A stretch of 12,669 bases of DNA. It comes from Fibrobacterota bacterium (GTDB taxonomy: Bacteria; Fibrobacterota; Chitinivibrionia; Chitinivibrionales; Chitinispirillaceae). The translations under genes and the position numbers were made by a program. The notes under the pieces are model-generated. The model did not search any database, had not been told where the DNA came from, and worked only from the letters and a program-made list of their open reading frames with translations. Positions 1 to 7,628 of the stretch are shown one piece after another (positions within the stretch are counted from its first letter, which is position 1; each line of letters starts with the position of its first letter). Location of the stretch: the NCBI GenBank assembly GCA_023412475.1, contig JAEYNR010000047.1, positions 1 through 12,669 on the forward strand, read 5' to 3'.

Positions 1-103
1 CTTTTTAGAAGATTATGAAGTGACTCACTCTTTTGTGACTGAGAGTTCTTGATCCTTTCCTCTTCTGTAAGTTTTGCCAAATCTTCAGAGGATGATGGTG
101 TAA

Positions 104-274
104 TGTATGATTCATCATAGGTTATTAAACACCACAATACAAAAAATATTGAAACACTGTGGTAAGTGGAAAGAGCCGATTCCCAGACCACCACCTCAAA
201 TAGTTGCTGAACCTGCTTTAGTAGCCGAAGAAGTTACTTTGGATTATGGTTTCTTCGAACAGAACTGTGTTTGA
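104..274 (+). pseudogene. IS91-family transposase, C-terminal remnant
   Basis: An open frame ending in TGA at 272-274 encodes a tail of the form KILKHCGKWKEPIPRPPPQ, followed by an acidic stretch and ending YGFFEQNCV. This matches the standard end of IS91-family transposases (a K-I-L-x-H-x-x-x-W motif followed by a run of prolines). Upstream the frame is closed by a stop near 101-106. A neighbouring frame carries GVMYDSS, a stop and VIK, which resembles the segment expected just before it. A small insertion or frameshift around 120-141 probably broke the gene. Catalytic HUH and Tyr residues are not in the window. The family call is fairly safe because of the tail motif; the frame reconstruction is inference. 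Confidence 0.6.
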
Positions 275-417
275 ATCTGTTTTTTTATTCGCTTCAAAGC
301 CATCGGGTATTTATTGTCTTAACTTTATAAAAGTAGGTACTTCACAGTTATTGAGCTACTGTAACACTAAAAATGATAGCTAATTTTCCTGGAAAATTTA
401 TTGAAATCGTTGTATTC

Positions 418-475
418 GGCCAATGCAAGCACTATTTTAAACTCATAAGTAAAAAAGATCAAAATACCTATCAGC
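418..475 (+). repeat. IS91-type terminal repeat, left copy
   Basis: These 58 bp match the reverse complement of 12543-12600 at 57 positions; the one difference is an A/T exchange in the AAGTAAAAAAGATC part. Internal to this block the two copies drift apart but can still be roughly aligned for another 35 bp or so. That pattern fits a conserved transposon terminus carried by two related but non-identical elements. The outer end is CTATCAGC. Confidence 0.85.
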
Positions 476-1204
476 GAAAAAGATGCTGATACTTATGATA
501 AATGGGATTTATGGGTAACCGGTATTGACGGCAGCAGCGAGAGTAGAGTTGCAGAAAATTGTTGCTGGGGCACCTGGCGTCCATCTGGTGATTCGATTGT
601 CTTTGCACGGGGTGCAAAGGTGTTTGTTATGGATCTTTCCGACAGCAGTGAAAAGGTGCTGCTTGATACTGAAGAAAAATTCAAAAAAGGTACGATAGCT
701 CAGCAGCCGCAGCTTTCACCTGACGGGAAACTGCTTGCAATGACTCTTCGGGGATCTGTTATGGAAACCGGTATATGGAATTTCCAAAAAAGTGAATGGT
801 ACAGTACCGGGAAAGGATGTCAGATAGACTGGTTTCCTGATGGGAGGAGAGTGTTACGGATGAATGAGGGGCAGGGTAATGGAAGTACGGAGGTGCTTGC
901 AATAGAGATTGATTCAGACGGCAAGCCAGTGGATAAAATTGCAGGCTTGAAAGTTCCAAAGAAAATCCGTTTCATGGATCTTCCAGGGCGAAGATCACAT
1001 GAATATTTCCCAAAACTGGACCAGACCGGTGAGTGGCTTGTCTGGTGTGCTACTCAGTATGGTCATGAACATGATATTTATGATTATGAAGTGTATGTCT
1101 GGAATATAAATACCGAGAAGAAAAAGGATTTCGTGCGCCTTACTTTTCATAGCGGAAATGACCGCTGGCCGGATATTTACATAAATAACAAACCGGAAAA
1201 ATAG
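476..1204 (+). pseudogene. TolB/WD40-like beta-propeller protein, N-terminally truncated
   Basis: The reading frame is open from 449, but the first 27 bases belong to the transposon end, so native coding starts at about 476 and no proper start is left. The remaining roughly 240 residues contain WD40-like (PD40) strands: DLWVTGIDGSS, TWRPSGDSIVFARG, PQLSPDGKLLAMT, IDWFPDGRRVL and FPKLDQTGEWLVW, ending in a last blade RLTFHSGNDRWPDIYI. This is the blade pattern of TolB-type periplasmic propellers, with S-P-D-G turns. The ATG at 620 is internal to a blade and is not a credible native start. The gene ends 84 bp before the repeat-protease gene in the same orientation, so it may once have been the upstream member of that operon. 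The insertion of the IS91 end most likely inactivated it. Confidence 0.65.
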
Positions 1205-1275
1205 ATTTTAAATCAGTTTTTAACTTTGCTTAATAGCTGCAGAAGAAGCAGATATAAAATACCTGCAACCTGATA

Positions 1276-1282
1276 GAAGGAG
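1276..1282 (+). promoter_or_regulatory. Ribosome binding site fixing a TTG start
   Basis: GAAGGAG lies 6 nt before the TTG at 1289. This is the strongest Shine-Dalgarno sequence near the front of the long frame. It supports initiation at TTG rather than at the first in-frame ATG, inside the sequence GIKKNTTNGM. Confidence 0.75.
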
Positions 1283-1288
1283 AAATTT

Positions 1289-4200
1289 TTGGGTATTAAA
1301 AAAAACACCACAAATGGAATGAGACAGAAAAAACAAAAGTTAACGGCTAAAAAGCTGAAGAAGATAGTTAAGAGTGTAAAGAAGGAAAAACGCAATGCGG
1401 TTTCCGTTTCTGAAAAAAAGCCGGAGGGAAAAAGTGCTGCTCCAGTACGTTCCCGTAAAAAAGCGACAACAGCCCGATCTGTATTGCACATGCAGGAAAA
1501 TCCGGATAACAGGATAGTCAAAGCTTTTGAAAAGGTTTCTTACCGTAATAAAGCAATGTTGTGTGAAGCAATAAAAACTTCAAACTACAAACCGGTTGAA
1601 TTGGCACCTGCAATTCATACGTTATATAGAAAGAATCCGGAAAAAGCATTGAAGGCGGCTGAAGTGTTTGCTGCTACATTGCCAAATCGCCGGGATCATA
1701 GCGAGTTGTTCCAGACTTTGGCATTAATGGAAAAAGAGGAGCGCAAGGTTGTTATACGCGGATATCGTAATGCCGGACAGGGACGCGGGGTGGTTCATGC
1801 CATTAGCCAGTTGCCCCGTTTTCAGGCCCGTACGATAATGGAAGATTTCGTTAAAACCGATTCAGGTGAAGATGACCCCGATGCTATAAAAGAGGTGTTA
1901 TACTGGCTCAGGGATGCTGGTAGCGAAATAAGACGCTTGGAAAAAGGACAGGTTGCTCATCCTGATGGTGAGTTCGATTCTGCAGTTGTAAGTTTCTTTG
2001 AGGATGTTGTCGATGCCATATCCGATGCTGTAACTGCTGTGGTTGATGCAGCCCTGGATACTGTCGAAAAGTTTGCAAATGCAATAGTCGATGTTGTTAC
2101 CTGGGTGGCTGATGAGGTTGCAAGTCTGGCACGTTCACTTATTGAAGCGGGTAAGACGATAAAGGAGATGCTTGAAGCGGCTGTGGTCCACGGATATCAA
2201 ACAATTAAAAAGATGGTTCAGGGACTGATAGATATCGGAAAATCATTATATGAGGTACTTGAACAGGCAATAACGTTTACTCTTGAAAGTTTTATTGACA
2301 TTATCAAGGCAATTGATAATTTAGGGCGACAGTTATGGGAATTTCTCAAATGGATGGCTTCAAAAAGTTATGATGTTGTCAAAAAAGGAATTGAAGCACT
2401 TGTCAAAGCTGGAAAGTCTATTGGTAATGTATTGGCGCAGGCTGCTGATTATGGATATATGCTCATCAAGAATTCCGTACAGGCTCTGCTGGAAATCGGA
2501 AAAACAGTTATCAGTATTGTTGAAGCAATAGTTGAACGTTCTGTTTCAGCTTTTAAAGATGTGGTATTAGCTCTCAGAAGTTTGGGATATTCCATTTCAA
2601 CTCTATTAAACGAGTTGGTAAAGGCGGGTGCCGATTTTATAGACAAACTGGTCAAGGTAGCGTATGAACTCGGAGAAACTGTTGCTGATTTTATGTCTTA
2701 TATTGCCAAAGCTGCAATAGAAACAACGGGTAAAATTGTAAATGGCCTGCTTAGTGCTGGCGTAGCAATTAAAGATATGATCGTTTCAATAGCTGAAAAG
2801 GGTTTCGCAGCAATCAAGAAATTAGTAAATGCAGTATTTCAAATTGGCAGGTCGTTTTACCACTTTCTGCGTGATATTGCAGGGATGAGTATGGAACTGC
2901 TGAAAAAGGTTATTAAAGCTGCTTTTGAACTTGGTAAAACAGTTGCCCAGTTTACAGCAGAGATGGTTAATTATACATACAGTGCAGCAGCCCGTTTTAT
3001 TGAAGCTGCACTGGAAGCAGGTGCAACTGTGGCAAAAATGCTTGAATCTGTTGTTGAAAAGGGCTATTACGTTTTTCGCAAAATTGTCAACGGTATTCTT
3101 CAGACACTTGGTCCGGTTAGTGATGTACTTGACTGGTTGATTGAGCGTGGTGAAGATTTGACATCAGGATTGTGGCGTGAAACCGTCATGGCAATAAGAT
3201 ATGTAAAAAACAGTGTTACTGAAGTATTGAACTGGGCTATGGAACAGACTGAAAATGTTTTCGATACCATCTTGTCTGTTGTCGAAGATATCGGTACTGC
3301 ATTGTATGATGTAATCGAGTGGGCACAGGCTACAGGGGCACAAGCACTTAAAAAACTGGCTAAAGCAACTGTTCGTGTAAAGAACTCGGTAGCATATCTG
3401 CTTAATTATATGGAAAATGATCTGCTTTCAGGTCTCTCAAAAATAATGGAAGGCTTATTGGAAGCAGGTTATGAGTTGTCTGATTTGATCTCATGGGCAA
3501 CCCAAAGAACTGTAGAGGTAGTGGTTGAGCTGGTAAATGGAGCTCTGGCTGTAGGTACAACTCTGGCCCAACTTATTACCGAGACCGTTGCTCATCCTGA
3601 AAAGGCTCTCGAAAACCTTGTTTCTGCATTCAAACAGGTTGGAAAGACTATGGCCGACATTTTCCAGGCTGTCATTGTTGATACTGCCAAACAGTTTATT
3701 AATGAAGTAGTTCAGGCACTTGTTGCTGTTGGTGAGAGTACATGTGACATATTAAAAGGTGTACTGGAAATTTCCGGTGGAGCTATTGGTACTGTGATTG
3801 CCATTCTTTTTGAATTGCTTGGCTCATATCGTCCTTTGAGTGACGAGGAACGCGCTGATGCCAGAGTCGTTTTTGGAGACAGTATCAATATGGATGAGGT
3901 GTATATTGCCAAGGAAGGTGCTTTTAATTCAATAATCTTTGGTGTACAGGACTTCTTTTCCCAGTTGTCCAATGGTAATTTCGCCAATTTAACTGATGAA
4001 ACCGACTCGCGGGCGTTTGTAACCGGCAATCTTATTAATTTCGATACTGACGAGCGGTTCGACCGGCCTACCTTTATTCACGAGCTGACCCATGTATGGC
4101 AAAATCAGAATGTAGGACCTGTTTATTTGAGCCATGCACTTGTGGCGCAGGCCAGTGAAGGGTATAATTACGGGTATAACGAAGGTGGCCCGACAGTAAC

Positions 4201-4441
4201 ACTGAATAACGCCTATTACGATGGCGCATCGGAAACGTATTACCGGGGCTACATTTTCGGCGAAGGTGGTACAGATGAACTGAATACTGCAGATGGAAAA
4301 TTTGATAAATTCAATCCGGAGCAGCAGGCTCAGATTACCATGCAGTATTTTGCACGTCGGGTACTTGATAATCAGACCCCTGAACAATACGAAGCCTGGC
4401 AGCAGTATATTGATGTGGTTCAGGCTGGTGTGCTTGTATAG
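1289..4441 (+). CDS. Helical-repeat protein with C-terminal HELTH zinc metallopeptidase domain
   Basis: The product has 1050 residues. Residues 1-62 are extremely Lys/Arg-rich with no signal peptide. Residues about 75-225 look like a compact helical domain. From G288 to residue 844 there are 19 consecutive helical units of 29 residues (four are 30-32), usually opening with G-K-[ST]-hydrophobic; one or two weaker units precede them. Residues about 845-1050 form a globular domain with a zincin motif HELTHVWQ: zinc ligands H931 and H935, catalytic E932. FNPEQQA contains E1011, a possible third ligand. This resembles DUF4157-like peptidase domains, known in cargo of extracellular contractile injection systems and in polymorphic toxins. 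The gene overlaps the next by one base. The repeats could form a long rod or solenoid, or a tape-measure-like region; the substrate is unknown. Translation starts at TTG. Confidence 0.85.
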   Translation: MGIKKNTTNGMRQKKQKLTAKKLKKIVKSVKKEKRNAVSVSEKKPEGKSAAPVRSRKKATTARSVLHMQENPDNRIVKAFEKVSYRNKAMLCEAIKTSNYKPVELAPAIHTLYRKNPEKALKAAEVFAATLPNRRDHSELFQTLALMEKEERKVVIRGYRNAGQGRGVVHAISQLPRFQARTIMEDFVKTDSGEDDPDAIKEVLYWLRDAGSEIRRLEKGQVAHPDGEFDSAVVSFFEDVVDAISDAVTAVVDAALDTVEKFANAIVDVVTWVADEVASLARSLIEAGKTIKEMLEAAVVHGYQTIKKMVQGLIDIGKSLYEVLEQAITFTLESFIDIIKAIDNLGRQLWEFLKWMASKSYDVVKKGIEALVKAGKSIGNVLAQAADYGYMLIKNSVQALLEIGKTVISIVEAIVERSVSAFKDVVLALRSLGYSISTLLNELVKAGADFIDKLVKVAYELGETVADFMSYIAKAAIETTGKIVNGLLSAGVAIKDMIVSIAEKGFAAIKKLVNAVFQIGRSFYHFLRDIAGMSMELLKKVIKAAFELGKTVAQFTAEMVNYTYSAAARFIEAALEAGATVAKMLESVVEKGYYVFRKIVNGILQTLGPVSDVLDWLIERGEDLTSGLWRETVMAIRYVKNSVTEVLNWAMEQTENVFDTILSVVEDIGTALYDVIEWAQATGAQALKKLAKATVRVKNSVAYLLNYMENDLLSGLSKIMEGLLEAGYELSDLISWATQRTVEVVVELVNGALAVGTTLAQLITETVAHPEKALENLVSAFKQVGKTMADIFQAVIVDTAKQFINEVVQALVAVGESTCDILKGVLEISGGAIGTVIAILFELLGSYRPLSDEERADARVVFGDSINMDEVYIAKEGAFNSIIFGVQDFFSQLSNGNFANLTDETDSRAFVTGNLINFDTDERFDRPTFIHELTHVWQNQNVGPVYLSHALVAQASEGYNYGYNEGGPTVTLNNAYYDGASETYYRGYIFGEGGTDELNTADGKFDKFNPEQQAQITMQYFARRVLDNQTPEQYEAWQQYIDVVQAGVLV
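2150..3820 (+). repeat. Nineteen tandem 29-residue helical repeats (protein level)
   Basis: Reading from G288 the units begin GKTIKEM, GKSLYEV, GRQLWEF, GKSIGNV, GKTVISI, GYSISTL, GETVADF, GVAIKDM, GRSFYHF, GKTVAQF, GATVAKM, GPVSDVL, KNSVTEV, GTALYDV, KNSVAYL, GYELSDL, GTTLAQL, GKTMADI and GESTCDI. The first ten are exactly 29 residues. Units 11, 18 and 19 have 30 and unit 12 has 32; the others have 29. Each carries hydrophobic residues in an amphipathic spacing and a small residue near the middle, often before an aromatic. The DNA copies are well diverged, so the array is old and is kept by selection on the protein rather than by recent slippage. Confidence 0.9.
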
Positions 4442-5373
4442 TGAGTCTGGTAAACGGTAAACGCATCTCTATAATCCTGCCGGAAAAATTCCGGCAGGAT
4501 ATATCAGATCTGTATAAAGCTTATACTCAGGCGGGAGTTGATGTAATTTCATGCCTTTACAACAGTATTCCACCCGACAGCCAGGAAATCCAGAAGATAA
4601 CAGAGAATGCCGATGCTGCTTTGTTGATTTATGAATCCAAACGTTCTCCATCAAATGTTTTTTCTTCACCTTTTGTATACCGCGTTTCAGGAGAAATGAT
4701 TCCACTTGGAATCTTTCCTGTGAAAACCCGTGAACATATTGAGTGCTTTGCAAATACAGTCAAGACCGTGCATAACAGATCCAGTTCACAATCGGCTCTT
4801 GTGTTGCTCTCACAGCGTCATCCCCGATACCGTAACGTGGCTAACCGCATGGAGGTTGTTTTGTCCCGAATCAAGAAAACAGAAGCGTTTCGTTGGACAG
4901 GTGAGAGGGTATATAAAAAGGATATGCTGGCCGGGCTGAAAGCCGGCCCGGGATGTGTAATCTATTTAGGACATGGACGTCCTTCTGGTTGGGCAGGGTA
5001 CTGCGGTACCCGAATGCATGACTTTACACCAGAGGCTTCATCGCCAATGGGTTGTGTTTTTTCACTATGCTGTGATACGGCAAGTCGCAGAAGGGTATCT
5101 CTTTCATTCTCTGAGGCATTGGTGCAAAAAGGATTGTCGGCTTCATCGTTCGGTGCTGTCCGTAAAAGCCTGCATCTTGACAACACCCGTTGGGCAATTC
5201 GTATGTGTCGGGAAATCGCTACTGTGAGAAATTGTGGTGAACTGCTTGTACGCTGTGCACCTGTCAGCAAAAATTCTGCGCAACCCTATCGTCTTATAGG
5301 TGATCCTCTGGCCCCCTTGTATTCAACTGCAGAAGCAATAAAAGCCGGCAAACTGGTGCCCGTATATCCTTAA
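4441..5373 (+). CDS. Gingipain/caspase-like (clan CD, C25-like) cysteine peptidase
   Basis: The product has 310 residues and starts at GTG 4441, whose G is the last base of the previous stop (TAGTG), so translation is very likely coupled. The first half looks like a Rossmann-like alpha/beta fold. The second half carries the clan CD signature: beta-strand plus YLGHGRPSGW (H178), then VFSLCCDT (C210, with C211 beside it) as the probable nucleophile. Further matches to the C25/CHAT pattern are SFSEALVQKG, SSFGAVRKS and, near the end, RLIGDPLAPLYS, like the L-G-D-P strand of gingipains. No signal peptide, propeptide or membrane segment is visible, so it appears cytoplasmic or is exported with its partner. 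It could activate or process the upstream metalloprotease, or be a second effector. A CHAT-domain assignment is the main alternative. Confidence 0.7.
   Translation: MSLVNGKRISIILPEKFRQDISDLYKAYTQAGVDVISCLYNSIPPDSQEIQKITENADAALLIYESKRSPSNVFSSPFVYRVSGEMIPLGIFPVKTREHIECFANTVKTVHNRSSSQSALVLLSQRHPRYRNVANRMEVVLSRIKKTEAFRWTGERVYKKDMLAGLKAGPGCVIYLGHGRPSGWAGYCGTRMHDFTPEASSPMGCVFSLCCDTASRRRVSLSFSEALVQKGLSASSFGAVRKSLHLDNTRWAIRMCREIATVRNCGELLVRCAPVSKNSAQPYRLIGDPLAPLYSTAEAIKAGKLVPVYP
4474..4500 (+). promoter_or_regulatory. Perfect 12-bp hairpin just inside the clan CD peptidase gene
   Basis: ATCCTGCCGGAA (4474-4485) is followed by a three-base loop AAA and then the exact complement TTCCGGCAGGAT (4489-4500). 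The hairpin starts 33 nt after the first base of the GTG start, in codons for ILPEKFRQDI. There is no following T-run, so it is not a standard intrinsic terminator. A stable stem at this distance could influence initiation or coupling, pause ribosomes, or be a protein-binding site. The structure is seen directly; the role is inference. Confidence 0.6.
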
Positions 5374-5436
5374 CCCGAATCATTCGATTGCTTAATAAAT
5401 GTCAACTCGATAATATTGAACTCAGATCTATTTTTT

Positions 5437-6063
5437 TTAAAAATCCTGTGCATTAATTACAATAATCTTCCTTTCTCCGATCCGCGGCAGGCTTGTATCA
5501 TGAATTACGGGATTTCTGAAAAGAGCAATGTCATCAAGAACTTTACTTTTATACAGTACCAGTTTGCCGTTTGAATGGAGAAGTTTGAAGATGATTTTTT
5601 TATACAAAGGAATAATTTTTACAGAACGGGAAACAACAATATCAAAAGTGCCATAAAAACTTTGTGGAAGTTCTTCTATTCTGGTATCAATAAAGCTACA
5701 GTTATTCAGGTTGAGAACCTCGACACATTTTTTCAGTGCATTGATTTTTTTCTTCCTGGAATCGAGCAGAAATATTCTGGAGTCGGGAAAAAGAATTGCC
5801 AGGGGTATTCCCGGAAGTCCTCCACCAGTTCCAAAGTCGAGAATCCTTTTTTGTAAAAAGTTGATAAATTTAATTGCAAAAAGAGAATCGGTAAAATGAT
5901 GCGACCAGATATGTGAAGGATCAGTCTGACGTGAAATAAGATTGATTTTATTGTTCTCGGAAATGAGCCAGTCAAAATAAGATTCAAATTGTTCCAGAAT
6001 CTTATGATAGTCTCTGGAGTAATTTTCTTTTAAAAAGGATATGAAGAGCTCTTTGGATGTCAT
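5437..6063 (-). CDS. rsmG: 16S rRNA (guanine527-N7)-methyltransferase RsmG
   Basis: The product has 208 residues, a normal length for the RsmG/GidB family, which uses S-adenosylmethionine to methylate G527 in the 530 loop of 16S rRNA. Visible family features are INLISRQ and HHFTDSL in the N-terminal part, the SAM-binding glycine loop DFGTGGGLPGIPLAI, the strand FLLDSRKKKINALK with the acidic residue expected to hold the SAM ribose, and the late motif VSRSVK. The ATG at 6063 gives the family's usual N-terminal length; no strong Shine-Dalgarno sequence precedes it. It converges on the peptidase gene with a 63-bp gap. It does not sit in the usual gidA/parA neighbourhood, so the locus looks rearranged. 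It appears intact and is the one clear housekeeping gene here. Confidence 0.93.
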   Translation of the reverse strand: MTSKELFISFLKENYSRDYHKILEQFESYFDWLISENNKINLISRQTDPSHIWSHHFTDSLFAIKFINFLQKRILDFGTGGGLPGIPLAILFPDSRIFLLDSRKKKINALKKCVEVLNLNNCSFIDTRIEELPQSFYGTFDIVVSRSVKIIPLYKKIIFKLLHSNGKLVLYKSKVLDDIALFRNPVIHDTSLPRIGERKIIVINAQDF

Positions 6064-6403
6064 GATTTTTGTTCTGTAATATTGATTGATGTTTATTTTT
6101 ATCAGATATTCAGAAAAATAATAAATACGAATCAGTTTTACTGGTTAATTTTCATCGCTTTAAAATATGCGATCAGGAACTTTCATTTTGCGTATTGACC
6201 CTGTTCTATGGAAAATACCCCTATTGTTTCAAAAAAGGTACTGATCGCTATATAATGGATTTTTGCTGAATTTCAGAATAGGAATTTTAATTAAAACAGC
6301 ATATATTTAATTGCAGAAGCTTTTTGGGCAAAACGGTAATCAGGTTTTCCGGTACAGCGATTGGACTGTTAGGGAATTCAAATATAGACGAAAGGAGCAT
6401 AAA
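6064..6403. other. Intergenic region between divergent genes
   Basis: About 340 bp of AT-rich DNA separate rsmG from the holin-family gene and should contain promoters for both. I see one candidate plus-strand -10 box (listed separately) and a short inverted repeat ATCGC/GCGAT around 6153-6172. I found no credible ORF. The frame that stays open from 6311 merely runs into the real start at 6404. Confidence 0.5.
6228..6256 (+). promoter_or_regulatory. Possible sigma-70-type promoter for the holin/reductase pair
   Basis: A perfect TATAAT occurs at 6251-6256. The -35 position is weak (TTCAAA at 6228-6233 with 17 nt spacing, or TTTCAA with 18). It lies about 150 bp before the ATG at 6404. In DNA this AT-rich a consensus -10 alone is modest evidence. 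Confidence 0.25.
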
Positions 6404-6739
6404 ATGACCGAAGCATTGTTGAATGTTCTGATTCTATCGGTAATCATTTATTTGATTGATCTGTTTCTTCCTGCAGTACATGTAAAAAATTTTTCAACAG
6501 CGATAATTGTTGCAATAGTTTACAGCCTTTTGAATTTTTTCCTGGGCTGGTTATTTCTATTTTTGTCCTTTCCACTGGTTTTCCTTACTCTGGGGCTGTT
6601 TAGGTTTGTAATCAATGCTTTTTTTCTCTGGATAACAGATAAAATTGTAGAAGGTTTTAAAATAAAAAACTTCGGATGGACATTAATTACAGCATTACTT
6701 ATATCACTTGGAAGTACGCTGGTGCACGCAATATTATAA
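6404..6739 (+). CDS. Phage holin family (YvlD/DUF422-like) four-helix membrane protein
   Basis: The product has 111 residues and is almost entirely hydrophobic, with about four transmembrane helices: roughly residues 5-22, 29-47, 48-77 (containing FFLGWLFLFLSFPLVFLTLG) and 92-110. The spacing and the motifs LNFFLGW, FPLVFLTLGLFRFVINAF and GFKIKNFGWT match the phage_holin_4_2 family (YvlD-like proteins), found widely in bacterial chromosomes. These are not demonstrated holins; the name is historical and the function is largely unknown. The start at ATG 6404 is supported by AAAGGAG at 6391-6397 with 6 nt spacing; an upstream open frame from 6311 lacks such a signal. The reductase gene starts 19 bp downstream, so the two are probably cotranscribed. 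Confidence 0.85.
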   Translation: MTEALLNVLILSVIIYLIDLFLPAVHVKNFSTAIIVAIVYSLLNFFLGWLFLFLSFPLVFLTLGLFRFVINAFFLWITDKIVEGFKIKNFGWTLITALLISLGSTLVHAIL

Positions 6740-6758
6740 TTGGAGCAGCAATTTTAAT

Positions 6759-7628
6759 ATGGAAAAAGTTTATATCGGAAAAACCGGTCTGGTAGTAAGC
6801 AGAACCGGTTTTGGTGCATTACCCATTCAGAGAATCTCAGAAAAAGAAGCTGTCTCGCTTTTAAGGAAAGCATATGATAATGGAATCGATTTCTATGATA
6901 CAGCCAGGAGCTATTCCGACAGCGAGGAAAAAATTGGAGCTGCATTGTCAGGTGTGAGACAGAAAGTTATTATTGCCACAAAAACTGCTGCAAAAACAAA
7001 AGAGGATCTGTTTAAAGATCTGGCAGTGAGTCTCAAAAAGCTCAAAACAGACTATATAGATATTCTTCAACTGCATAATCCGGATACGCTGCCCGATCCT
7101 GATGACCCGAAAAGTTCATATGCTGGTCTTCTGGAAGCCAGGAAAAAAGGTATGGTGCGTTATCTGGGTTTAACTAACCATAAACTCCAATTGGCAACTG
7201 AAGCTGTCCGGTCTTGCCTTTATGATACTGTTCAGTTCCCTTTAAATACACTCAGTTCAGAAAATGAGCTGGAAATAATTGAAACATGTAAAAATGCAGG
7301 TTGCGGACTTATTGCAATGAAAGCAATGTCTGGGGGATTGATCAAAAATGCATCATCTGCTTTTGCCTTTTTAAGACAGTTTGATAATGTAATACCTGTC
7401 TGGGGAATACAAAAAGAGGCGGAGCTTGATGAATTTTTATATTATGAAAAGGAACCACCATGTTTAAATGACATAATGTGGCAGATAATAGAAAATGATC
7501 GCAAGGAACTGTCCGGACAGTTTTGCCGTGGATGCGGATACTGCATGCCCTGCTCCGCAGGAATAGATATCCCATGGGCTGCAAGAATGTTAACACTCAC
7601 TATCCAGTGCGTGTTGGGTTTTACTTAA
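6759..7628 (+). pseudogene. Aldo/keto reductase with C-terminal Fe-S motif, 3'-truncated
   Basis: From ATG 6759 the frame encodes about 289 residues of a NAD(P)H-dependent aldo/keto reductase barrel. It has the N-terminal strand GFGALPIQR, the catalytic Asp-Tyr region GIDFYDTARSYSDSEEKIG (D and Y of the tetrad), the Lys strand VIIATKTAAK and the His strand YIDILQLHNP. The C-terminal extension FCRGCGYCMPCSAGIDIPWAARM has the CxxCxxCxxC pattern of ferredoxin-like tails in this subfamily. The family normally continues past IPWAARM for dozens of residues. Here a short unrelated tail (LTLTIQCVLGFT) leads to a stop, so the 3' end was lost at about 7592. GGAG at 6742 is a rather distant ribosome site. 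The catalytic barrel is complete, so some activity cannot be excluded. Confidence 0.75.

Larger units (their letters stand above)
1..475 (+). mobile_element. IS91-family element, 3' (ori-side) end, partial
   Basis: The left edge holds the tail of an IS91-family (HUH, rolling-circle type) insertion sequence. A degenerate transposase C-terminus ends at 274 and about 200 bp of noncoding sequence follows to 475. Position 475 is taken as the terminus because the last 58 bp (418-475) recur in inverted orientation at 12543-12600, and similarity stops abruptly at CTATCAGC in both copies. From there the flank becomes the coding sequence of an N-terminally cut TolB-like gene here, and of an interrupted transposase on the right. 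A 200-bp noncoding stretch after the transposase stop is typical of the ori end of IS91/ISCR elements. The flank starts GAAA, close to the GAAC/CAAG targets known for IS91. The rest of the element lies off the window. Confidence 0.7.

Noticed and set aside
1226..1258. Promoter candidate TTGCTT ... TATAAA before the protease pair
   Set aside because: The spacing between the two boxes is 21 nt, too long for a convincing sigma-70 promoter.
1213..1521. Minus-strand open frame with hydrophobic translation
   Set aside because: It is the complement of the Lys-rich start of the repeat-protease gene; Lys codons read backwards give Phe and Leu runs, a typical shadow.
3712..4387. Two overlapping minus-strand open frames of 105 and 132 codons
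   Set aside because: They lie opposite the metallopeptidase domain, whose motifs are clear, and have no recognisable features.
4474..4500. Intrinsic terminator inside the peptidase gene
   Set aside because: The stem is strong but is followed by ATATCAGATC rather than a T-run, and it lies within an intact coding frame.
6311..6403. N-terminal extension of the holin-family gene (open frame from 6311)
   Set aside because: No ribosome site, and the extra residues are polar and unlike the family; AAAGGAG plus ATG at 6404 gives the normal length.
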